A stretch of DNA of 53,993 nt from contig CAZLYX010000008.1 in assembly GCA_964563885.1 (NCBI GenBank), positions 1 to 53,993 on the forward strand, written 5' to 3'. A program made the translations under genes and the position numbers. The notes under the pieces are model-generated. The model saw only the letters and a program-made list of their open reading frames with translations. It was not told where the DNA came from and did no database searches. The DNA is from CAZLYX01 sp964563885. Its GTDB lineage: Bacteria; Pseudomonadota; Gammaproteobacteria; Burkholderiales; Neisseriaceae. This document shows, one piece after another, positions 16,887 to 23,724 of this stretch (positions are counted from its first letter, which is position 1; each line of letters begins with the position of its first letter).

Positions 16887-17873
16887 ATGGAAAATGTAAA
16901 CAGAATTGTCGCTGAGGGCATAGCCGCTGTGGCTGCTGCTGCTAATTTAAACGCACTAGAGCTGGTGAAAGCGCGCTATCTGGGCAAAACAGGCGAGCTC
17001 AACGCTTTATTGAAAACCTTAGGCCAAATGTCGCCTGAAGATCGAAAAACCGTTGGTGCACATATTAATGAGTGCAAAAACCAATTTCAAGAAGCCTATA
17101 CCACCAAACGCGATGCGTTTAATCACGCCAAATTAGAAGCACAGCTTGCAGCAGAAGCATTAGATGTAACCTTGCCTGGGCGAGGTCAAAATGATGGTGG
17201 TTTACACCCTGTTACCTTAACCTTGCAACGCGTGGTTGAGCTGTTTCACGGCATGGGTTTTGAAGTGGTTGACGGCCCCGAAATTGAAGATGATTTTCAT
17301 AACTTTCAAGCATTAAATATTCCTAAAAACCACCCCGCACGCGCCATGCAAGACACTTTTTATGTGGAAAATGGCGATGTTCTGCGCACCCATACTTCGC
17401 CGATTCAAGTGCGTTATATGCAAGCCAAGAAAAACCCGCCCATCCGCATTATTGCGCCTGGCCGTGTGTATCGTGTTGATTCAGATGCCACGCATTCGCC
17501 TATGTTTCACCAAGCTGAAGGTTTGTGGGTAGAAGAGGGGGTAACGTTTGCTGATTTGAAAGCGGTGTTCACCGAATTTATCCGCCGCTTTTTTGAGCGT
17601 GATGACTTACAAGTGCGTTTTCGCCCGTCATTTTTCCCATTTACTGAGCCTTCAGCCGAAATTGACATCATGAGCGAACGCGGTTGGTTAGAAGTTGGCG
17701 GCTGCGGCATGGTGCACCCGAATGTATTGAAAAACGTTGATATTGATCCAGAAAAATACACTGGTTTTGCCTTTGGCATCGGCTTAGATCGCTTTGCCAT
17801 GTTGCGTTATGGGGTTAATGATTTACGTTTGTTTTTTGATAACGATCTGAATTTCTTGAAGCAGTTTAAATAA
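16887..17873 (+). CDS. pheS: Phenylalanyl-tRNA synthetase alpha subunit
   Basis: A 328-residue class II synthetase alpha chain that forms an alpha2-beta2 enzyme with PheT. The N-terminal coiled-coil tRNA-contacting arm covers about residues 1-90. Class II motif 1 is around GFEVVDGPEIEDDFHNF, motif 2 includes HTSPIQVRYM and GRVYRVDSDATHSP, and motif 3 is FGIGLDRFAMLRYG. All are intact and the length is normal. pheT follows after 120 bp in the same direction. Confidence 0.97.
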   Translation: MENVNRIVAEGIAAVAAAANLNALELVKARYLGKTGELNALLKTLGQMSPEDRKTVGAHINECKNQFQEAYTTKRDAFNHAKLEAQLAAEALDVTLPGRGQNDGGLHPVTLTLQRVVELFHGMGFEVVDGPEIEDDFHNFQALNIPKNHPARAMQDTFYVENGDVLRTHTSPIQVRYMQAKKNPPIRIIAPGRVYRVDSDATHSPMFHQAEGLWVEEGVTFADLKAVFTEFIRRFFERDDLQVRFRPSFFPFTEPSAEIDIMSERGWLEVGGCGMVHPNVLKNVDIDPEKYTGFAFGIGLDRFAMLRYGVNDLRLFFDNDLNFLKQFK

Positions 17874-17877
17874 CATC

Positions 17878-17915
17878 CTTCAGGTAGCTTATTTAGCTAT
17901 TAAAGGCTACCTGAA
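17878..17915 (+). terminator. Imperfect DUS inverted pair between pheS and pheT
   Basis: CTTCAGGTAGCTT and AAAGGCTACCTGAA face each other with one mismatch near the loop. It is probably a weak attenuator, as the genes work together. Confidence 0.45.
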
Positions 17916-17993
17916 CAGAAATTTATCTTTAATATTATCAAATACAATCTTAGCCACTAAACGGCTTTTCAAAGAATACAAAAGAGAACACGC

Positions 17994-20100
17994 ATGCAAT
18001 TTTCCTACGATTGGTTAAAAACCTGGGTTTCACCAAACTTAAACGCCGATGAAATGGCGCACATGCTCACAATGGCAGGTTTGGAAGTAGAAGAAGTAGA
18101 ATCAGCAGCGCCTGAGTTTTCGGGTGTGGTGATTGGCGAAGTAAAATCAGTTGAAAAACATCCTGATGCCGATCGCNNNNNNNNNNNNNNNNNNNNNNNN
18201 NNNNNNNNNNNNNNNNNNNNNNNNNNNNNNNNNNNNNNNNNNNNNNNNNNNNNNNNNNNNNNNNNNNNNNNNNNNNGTGGCGTTAACCCAGTGTGAGGCT
18301 AATCCTGTTGTTATCTCAAAAACACCTGTTACCAGCACAAAAACTCAAGCCGTGCGCATTGATGCACCCGCAGATTGCGGCCGCTTTATCACGCGTGTGA
18401 TTGAGCAGGTCAACCCACAAGCGCCCACACCAGATTGGATGAAACAACGTTTAGCGCGCAGCGGCATTCGCTCGATTTCTGCACTGGTAGACATTGGCAA
18501 TTATGTGATGATCGAGCTAGGGCAGCCGATGCATGTGTTTGACGTCGATAAACTTTCAGGTAGCATTATTCTTCGCCGCGCCAATAATGGCGAAGAGTTA
18601 GTCTGTTTGAATGATAAAACAGTGAGCCTCAGCGACAACACATTGGTGGTGGCCGATGAAGCGGGCGCATTGAGTATTGCAGGATTAATGGGTGGCGCCG
18701 CCAGTGCTGTGGGCGATGAAACGCGCAATATCGTATTGGAAGCTGCATTTTTTACGCCCGAAACGATTGCTGGCAAATCGCGTCAATATGGTTTTGGTTC
18801 AGATTCTTCATTTCGCTTCGAGCGTGGTGTCGATAATGCCTTACAAGCTGATGCAATTGAACGCGCTAGTGAATTAATACTTAATATCTGTGGTGGCCAA
18901 GCAGGCGCGCACACCGAAGTAACTGGCGAATTGCCAGTAGCCAATCAAGTTGAAGTGCGTTTAAGCCGTGTGGAAAAAATATTGGGCGTGAGTATTCAAG
19001 CCAGCCAAATCGAAAGCATCTTAAGCCATTTGGGCTTAAACCCAGTTGCCACTGAAGAAGGCTTTGTGGTTACACAGCCAAGTTTCCGTTTTGATATCGA
19101 AATCGAAGCCGATATTATTGAAGAAATTGGCCGCGTGTATGGCTATGAAAATATTCCAGATAATTACACTTCTGGTCAGCTCAGCATGATTAAGCTACCT
19201 GAAACACAAAAACCGCGTTTTGCCATCTACCAACATTTGGCTGCGCGTGGTTATCAAGAAGTGGTGAGCTATGCTTTTGTAGACGATCATTGGGAACAAG
19301 ATTTTGCCGATAACCAGCATCCAATTCGCTTAAAAAACCCATTAGCTGCACACATGAGCGTGATGCGTTCAACCTTAATTGGTGGTCTAATTGAGATTTT
19401 ACAAAACAACTTAAACCGCAAACAAAGCCGAGTGCGTGTGTTTGAAATTGCACGGGTATTCAACAAACAAGCCAATGGCGAATGTGTACAAAATGAACGC
19501 ATTGGCGGATTAATGTATGGCGCGATTAAGCCAGAGCAATGGGGCGAACCCAGCCGCAGCGCCGATTTTTACGATATTAAAGCCGATGTAGAAAGCTTGC
19601 TGGCTGGCCAAACGGTGGAATGTGTCAAAGGCAGCCATCCTGCTTTACACCCAGGCCGCACCGCTGAAATTCACTTAAACGGCAAAGTGATTGGCTTTGT
19701 GGGCGAGCTGCATCCACAATGGCAGCAAAAATACGATTTAGCCCAAGCACCGCTGTTGTTTGAGTTGGATTTAGATGCAGTGTTGGCTAAAGATAAAGCA
19801 GCATATCAAACAGTGTCCAAATTCCAAGCTGTACGCCGCGACTTAGCCTTTACGCTACCTGAAAACACCACCCATGATGAATTATTAACCGCTTTGCGCT
19901 CAGTTAAGAGCCAGTTAATCCAAGAAATCAGCGTGTTTGACGTTTATCGTGGCATTGGTTTGCCAGAAAACACCAAAAGCATGGCGGTGAAAGTGATCTT
20001 GCAAGACCAAGAAAGCACATTAACCGACGAGGTGCTTGAGCCGTTAATCGCCAAGTTACTGAAAGCAGCGGCTGATGCAGGCGCACAACTTCGCACCTAA
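17994..20100 (+). CDS. pheT: Phenylalanyl-tRNA synthetase beta subunit, interrupted by an assembly gap
   Basis: The 5' piece encodes 61 residues, ending in the start of the tRNA-binding EMAP-like domain (KSVEKHPDADR). The 3' piece encodes 607 residues starting around the domain before B3/B4, with B5 and the C-terminal anticodon-binding FDX-ACB domain (FQAVRRDLAFTLP...DVYRG). Total is 668 against about 787 usual, so roughly 119 residues, or 357 bp, are hidden in the 100 N. The two pieces lie in different frames relative to the filler, as expected for an arbitrary gap size, so this is not a frameshift. ihfA follows. Confidence 0.95.
18177..18276. other. Assembly gap (100 N) inside pheT
   Basis: Exactly 100 N. 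The length deficit of PheT indicates that about 350-360 bp are really missing. Confidence 0.95.
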
Positions 20101-20125
20101 ATTTTAAATTAAATTAGATATTTGC

Positions 20126-20154
20126 TTGAATTTTAAACGAAAATTAGTGATAAT
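20126..20154 (+). promoter_or_regulatory. Sigma-70-type promoter of ihfA
   Basis: TTGAAT (20126-20131) and GATAAT (20149-20154) are exactly 17 bp apart, 35 bases before the ihfA start, in the pheT-ihfA spacer. ihfA can thus be expressed separately from pheST. Confidence 0.6.
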
Positions 20155-20189
20155 CGTGCACTGATGAAAATTGAAGGTAGTAATTAAAA

Positions 20190-20492
20190 ATGACTTTAAC
20201 CAAAGCTGAATTAGCCGATATTTTAGTAGATAAAGTAAGCAACGTAACCAAAAATGATGCAAAAGAAATTGTTGAGCTGTTTTTTGAAGAAATTCGCGCC
20301 ACCTTAGAGCGCGGTGAAGAAATCAAAATTTCTGGTTTTGGTAATTTCCAATTACGTGACAAACCACAACGCCCAGGGCGCAACCCAAAAACAGGTGAAG
20401 AAGTGCCGATTACCGCACGCCGCGTGGTTACTTTTCATGCTAGCCAAAAATTAAAAGGAATGGTGGAGCATTATTATGACAAACAACGCTAA
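20190..20492 (+). CDS. ihfA: Integration host factor alpha subunit
   Basis: A 100-residue HU/IHF-family DNA-bending protein. It starts with the typical MTLTKAELADILVDKV helix. GRNPKTGEEVPITARRVVTF is the beta-arm carrying the minor-groove-intercalating proline context, and the PRPGRNPKTGE-like consensus marks IHF alpha rather than HU. pheT-ihfA order is conserved widely in proteobacteria. The 3' end overlaps the next gene by 17 bases, implying coupled translation. Confidence 0.96.
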   Translation: MTLTKAELADILVDKVSNVTKNDAKEIVELFFEEIRATLERGEEIKISGFGNFQLRDKPQRPGRNPKTGEEVPITARRVVTFHASQKLKGMVEHYYDKQR

Positions 20493-20802
20493 AAAATTGC
20501 CGCCTATTCCAGCTAAACGCTATTTCAGCTTAAACGAGCTGTGCGAGCTACTGCAAATTAGCACCGATCAATTTGCCGAATGGCAATATGCAAATGGCAC
20601 TGTAGTGGGCTATGGTGGCAACTCTTACACTCGCCAAGATGTCGTCAAAATGCGCCAGCTCAAAGATACCTTTGAGCCATTTATTGATGAATTCAATCAA
20701 AATGCTTTAGATGCTGAGGGCAAGTTGTCTATGAAGGCTGATGAAGTGCGTGCTGAGTTAGAAGAGTTACTCGAAACTGTCGAGAAAACGCTTGTCTACT
20801 AA
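20476..20802 (+). CDS. MerR-family-like DNA-binding protein
   Basis: A 108-residue protein with an N-terminal winged-helix segment of MerR type (KRYFSLNELCELLQIS...YTRQDVVKMRQL) and a C-terminal predicted helix. There are no conserved cysteines and no effector domain, so it is unlike CueR or other metal sensors. It overlaps ihfA by 17 bases. The pheT-ihfA-merR-like order recurs in beta- and gammaproteobacteria; its target is unknown. The promoter for tRNA-Pro lies inside its last codons. Confidence 0.85.
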   Translation: MTNNAKKLPPIPAKRYFSLNELCELLQISTDQFAEWQYANGTVVGYGGNSYTRQDVVKMRQLKDTFEPFIDEFNQNALDAEGKLSMKADEVRAELEELLETVEKTLVY

Positions 20803-20820
20803 GGCTCTAAACGCTATAAT
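20792..20820 (+). promoter_or_regulatory. Promoter of tRNA-Pro
   Basis: TTGTCT (20792-20797), 17 bp, then a perfect TATAAT (20815-20820). The boxes end 17 bases before the tRNA 5' end and overlap the 3' end of the MerR-like gene. Confidence 0.75.
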
Positions 20821-20837
20821 GCTCGCTTACTAAAAGT

Positions 20838-20914
20838 CGGAGTGTGGCGCAGCCTGGTAGCGCACTTGCATGGGGTGCAAGGGGTCGGAGGTTCGAGTCC
20901 TCTCACTCCGACCA
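20838..20914 (+). tRNA. tRNA-Pro (anticodon GGG)
   Basis: A complete 77-nt cloverleaf. The acceptor stem CGGAGTG pairs with CACTCCG. The anticodon stem CTTGC/GCAAG encloses the loop ATGGGGT, giving anticodon GGG. The T-arm holds GGTTCGAGTCC. CCA is encoded at 20912-20914. A terminator follows directly. Its 3' side borders the accessory island, but I see no duplicated tRNA 3' end that would mark an integrated element. Confidence 0.97.
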
Positions 20915-20927
20915 ATAATAGTTATTC

Positions 20928-20959
20928 AAAAAAGCCGCTATCTTTTAGCGGCTTTTTTA
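20928..20959 (+). terminator. Rho-independent terminator of tRNA-Pro
   Basis: AAAAAAGCCGCTA and TAGCGGCTTTTTT flank a short T-rich loop. It is an ordinary GC stem with a T-tract, not a DUS-based one. Confidence 0.9.
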
Positions 20960-21014
20960 TTGCTGTTTTTTTGTTAGGAATTAGCTAAGTGCTTATGTAG
21001 AGATTGGTTTTTAG

Positions 21015-21137
21015 GAGACTTCTCTTACCACTCTATTAAATAAAAGCATTTCAATAAAAGACATTAAAACCAAGCCTGACCTGGCTGAGTTGTTAGGTAT
21101 TAATAAACAAGAGTTTAATGAAATACCAGCTGTTTAA
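21015..21137 (+). pseudogene. Stop-bounded gene fragment, possibly the N-terminus of a reverse transcriptase
   Basis: A 40-codon open frame between TAG (21012) and TAA (21135), with no ATG/GTG/TTG near its beginning. It contains KDIKTKPDLAELLGINKQEF. The 'DLAxLLGI' pattern recalls the N-terminal segment of retron-like and other non-intron reverse transcriptases, where a similar helix precedes the first RT block. This is a resemblance from memory over about 20 residues, so it is weak. The frame ends just inside the group II intron remnant, which uses a different frame. Confidence 0.25.
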
Positions 21138-21459
21138 GGTCAGCCAATATTTACGCGGCTGGATAAACTACTTTGGTATTGCCAGTGGCTATCAGCACTG
21201 CGTTGAGCTGGATCATTGGATCCGGCGCAGGGTGCGAATGGCCTATTGGCGACAGTGGCGCAAGCCGCGCACTAAAGTAAGAAACCTAATGCGGCTGGGC
21301 GTTCATGTGCAAGCTGCAGTTGCATGCGGTATTACCAGCAAAGGCCCATGGCGCAGCTCTAAAACTCCGGGAATTAATCAGGCATTATCAAATGCTTACT
21401 TAAAATCTCAGGGTCTGTACGCATTGCGCGATGGTTGGATTAAGCTTCACCACTCTTAG
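21118..21459 (+). pseudogene. Group II intron maturase, C-terminal remnant
   Basis: 113 codons matching the end of an LtrA-type intron-encoded protein: the maturase (X/GIIM) domain with YLRGWINYFGIA and ELDHWIRRRVRMAYWRQWRKP, then the closing GPWR...NQALSNAYLKSQGL segment. The reverse transcriptase domain (with YADD) is missing, so the protein cannot be functional. The gene ends 21 bases before the intron's 3' RNA domains, the normal arrangement. The ATG used here is an internal methionine-like start, not the real one. Confidence 0.85.
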
Positions 21460-21531
21460 TGAAACGCCCTGTGCGGAGCCGCATGCAGGGTGTTGTGGGG
21501 GCTGAGGGCTAGAAACCCTCGGCTACCCGAT
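21118..21531 (+). mobile_element. Truncated group II intron, 3' portion
   Basis: The maturase C-terminus is followed by a domain V hairpin (about 21463-21495, stem CGCCCTG/CAGGGTG with a GCGG-AGC-CGC tip) and a domain VI hairpin (about 21500-21525, GAGGG/CCCTC). The element ends in CTACCCGAT, a typical 3' boundary. The 5' end, domains I-III and the reverse transcriptase are absent. The last intron base at 21531 coincides with the third base of the stop codon of the opposite-strand OLD nuclease gene. Confidence 0.8.
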
Positions 21532-23231
21532 TAACTCAATAATTTTTCAATATTGGCAATTAGTGCATCAATCGAATTCCTTTTGTGCTCATTTAAAGCA
21601 TTTATAGGGCTAGTCTTAACTGCACTTGCAACGGCATATTTAACCTGAGACTCAACAGTATCACTCCATCGTTTACCATTCTTTATAAATACTGACTTAA
21701 CGCGATCAGACCATTTTTTATTACACCTAAATTCTGGTTGACTCAGATCAACACCAAATTCTTCAAATATTCGATTGCGATAAACTTCAAGATTTAAACA
21801 GTCCTCGAACTCCGTATTTTGGGCACCATTACAAGTAACAAATGTATTTTTTTTATTGGTAATAATTCCATCTAACTCAGCTTTGTCGTATGCAGACCGA
21901 CCTGCTTCATCATTATCTAAAAAAGTATGATAAACACACAGTGAGTTGCTAAGAAGAGTCAGCTTATAGGATAAGTTACCAGCTCCTCCAATTTCATCTA
22001 TAACTAGAAGATGATTATTTATTGCCTTCTTAATTATTTCACTCTCTGCAGATAAAATTGCTTTTAACGAGATGACATCGTCTTTCCCCTCTACAACCAA
22101 TACACAACTGGAATTCACGAGGTTATCCGAAGCTTTTATACCTAACAAATCTCTAATTTGACTTATATTTTTTGCCGGAACAGCCTTGCCGTTATTCACG
22201 ATAATGTTTGATCTTATATCAAACCTATCCACAAACAATGGATTATGCGTAGTAAGAACAACCTGATTATTTTCACCCAAAGTCATAATTACTTCGTTTA
22301 ACTGATGAATTGCGGCAGGGTGCAAATGTGATTCTGGTTCTTCAATCGCAATAATTGAAGCACCAACTGAAGACCCTCTATTTTTTAGAAGACCTAAAGC
22401 CGCCAAGCTTTTAACTCCGTCGCCCTTGTAAAATAGACTTGTAGGAGTTCCATCGTCAATAATGATTTCGAATTCATTTCGAAATGACGAGCGCCTACTG
22501 TCATCAGGTATGGTGACACTCACATTTTTTATACTAGGCAAAAATTCTTGCAAGGGCTCTTTGATTTGCTCTCCTAACTCTATTAAAATAGGTTCTTGGA
22601 TTTTTCTTATCGTTTCAAGAGCTTCTTTGTATTGATCATTAGTTTCAAGCTTACGCATTCTTTGCATCAGCATAACTCTAACAACTTCCATAGCTTCTTG
22701 ATCAGTACGAACAGCAGGAATGTAATTAAAAGTAATATTTTTACCTATAAAGTCAGCGATTTTTCCCGACTTTGCATTTAATGCTGCTCCACCTGCCCCT
22801 CGCTTCTCTACCACCCTGATACTTGGTTTATTATCTTTTCCGACTCTGATTTCAATTGGAAGAGATCCGTTCAAACTTGACTTAACTTCTTTTTTAAATA
22901 GATCGATTTCCTCGGGAGTCAGAAGAAATTCAAGCCTAAATATAGTTTGAGTATTGGACTTCCTGTCTTGAAGGGTTATTGGAAAATCTCGTTCCCAAAA
23001 GTAATGAGAATCATCCTTTCGAGCATATCTTCTCGCCCCTAAAAAAACCTCACCCCGTTTTTCGGATATTGCATGGTGTTGCAATGTCGTCATGGCAATA
23101 TCCAACGATTTTAGAAGATTAGATTTCCCCTCATTATTTCGACCAATCAAAATAGTAGTTTGAGATAAAGAAATTTTATGCGCCTTAGTTATGCTTCTAA
23201 AGTTTGTGACGGAGAAATCAATTAGTTTCAT
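21531..23231 (-). CDS. OLD-family ATP-dependent nuclease (AAA ATPase plus TOPRIM)
   Basis: A 566-residue protein with an N-terminal SMC/ABC-like ATPase: Walker A GRNNEGKSN (residues 30-38), Walker B and adjacent AIEEPESHLHP near residue 297, and the H-loop LTTHNPLFVD. A C-terminal TOPRIM nuclease domain follows, with VVEGKDD near residue 380 and the metal-binding LDNDEAG near residue 438. All key residues are intact, so it could be active. OLD nucleases are either stand-alone (class 1) or paired with a UvrD-like helicase (class 2, GajA of Gabija); no helicase is present. The gene is AT-rich, has no full DUS, and sits among mobile-element debris, so it was probably acquired. Phage defence is inferred. 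Confidence 0.88.
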   Translation of the reverse strand: MKLIDFSVTNFRSITKAHKISLSQTTILIGRNNEGKSNLLKSLDIAMTTLQHHAISEKRGEVFLGARRYARKDDSHYFWERDFPITLQDRKSNTQTIFRLEFLLTPEEIDLFKKEVKSSLNGSLPIEIRVGKDNKPSIRVVEKRGAGGAALNAKSGKIADFIGKNITFNYIPAVRTDQEAMEVVRVMLMQRMRKLETNDQYKEALETIRKIQEPILIELGEQIKEPLQEFLPSIKNVSVTIPDDSRRSSFRNEFEIIIDDGTPTSLFYKGDGVKSLAALGLLKNRGSSVGASIIAIEEPESHLHPAAIHQLNEVIMTLGENNQVVLTTHNPLFVDRFDIRSNIIVNNGKAVPAKNISQIRDLLGIKASDNLVNSSCVLVVEGKDDVISLKAILSAESEIIKKAINNHLLVIDEIGGAGNLSYKLTLLSNSLCVYHTFLDNDEAGRSAYDKAELDGIITNKKNTFVTCNGAQNTEFEDCLNLEVYRNRIFEEFGVDLSQPEFRCNKKWSDRVKSVFIKNGKRWSDTVESQVKYAVASAVKTSPINALNEHKRNSIDALIANIEKLLS

Positions 23232-23291
23232 TTTTATTCTACAATCTCTGAAGTTTTTAAGTAGCCACGTGGAGTTAACAGTTTGTTAGTA

Positions 23292-23504
23292 GGCATGCTC
23301 GTTTTGCTACCAAAGCCAGCACGCCATAAGTTAATATACGGCCTTGAATACTAAAGCTTTTACCAATAAAAACACAGCACTCTTCGGCAGCAATACAGGC
23401 ATGCCTGCTATTTTGCTAGTGGCCTGCGCACTATCTTTCCTGTACAAGGTATAACTCACAGATTTCTATAGAGTTATAATTAATAGCAGGCTAAAAACGA
23501 GCAT
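23292..23504 (-). repeat. Nested inverted repeats and a direct repeat upstream of the OLD nuclease gene
   Basis: Three inverted pairs are nested: ATGCTCGTTTT (23295-23305) with 23494-23504, GCCTGCTATT (23403-23412) with 23482-23491, and TATAACTC (23450-23457) with 23471-23478. In addition GGCATGCTCGTTTTGCTA (23292-23309) is an imperfect direct copy of 23398-23418. The three right arms are nearly contiguous. No convincing gene lies in these 210 bp, which end 60 bp before the nuclease ATG. It may be a structured RNA, operator array or decayed element end. Confidence 0.55.
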
Positions 23505-23597
23505 CTCTCAGAGCTAAATCGTGCACTTTTCGTAAACCCAGTCAAAACATACTGAGTAAACAGAAAGTATCAAGACAAGGATTGTCGCCCAATAGGA

Positions 23598-23720
23598 TCC
23601 GTTGTCACAGCGAATTGAGCATGGTTTCCCGCGCTATTCAATAACCTGATTCAGTGTTCGGATCACTCGCTCTGCTGGTAATAAGAGTTCAACTTCGGTG
23701 CCCAAGCCTTCGCGGTTAAA
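23598..23720 (-). pseudogene. IS3-family transposase fragment
   Basis: Translated on the minus strand from 23720, 41 codons read like the integrase-core region of IS3-family OrfB: FNREGLGTEV, LPAERVIRTLNQVIE, RGKP and IRCDNG. An in-frame TAG replaces the usual tryptophan before RGKP. The similarity ends abruptly after DNG, where GPEY is expected, so the catalytic glutamate is absent. It starts 4 bp from the guaA stop codon, so an insertion or deletion end point lies right behind guaA. No terminal inverted repeats were recognised. Confidence 0.75.
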
Positions 23721-23724
23721 GTAA

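Noticed and set aside
17994..18296. Frameshift in pheT
   Set aside because: The frame change falls exactly at a 100-N filler of arbitrary length, so it is an assembly artefact.
20476..20802. CueR-type copper regulator for copZ-copA
   Set aside because: The protein lacks metal-binding cysteines and the dimerisation helix of CueR, and belongs to the ihfA-linked MerR-like group.
21531..23231. A complete Gabija system
   Set aside because: No UvrD/GajB-type helicase lies on either side, and the ATPase sequence does not resemble GajA closely.
23232..23597. A short protein gene upstream of the nuclease (frames giving about 35-45 codons on the minus strand)
   Set aside because: Two overlapping frames look equally open and neither has a good start or a known motif; the repeats explain the region better.
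20838..23724. Integrative element using tRNA-Pro as attachment site
   Set aside because: No integrase is present and no copy of the tRNA 3' end was found at the far side of the island.
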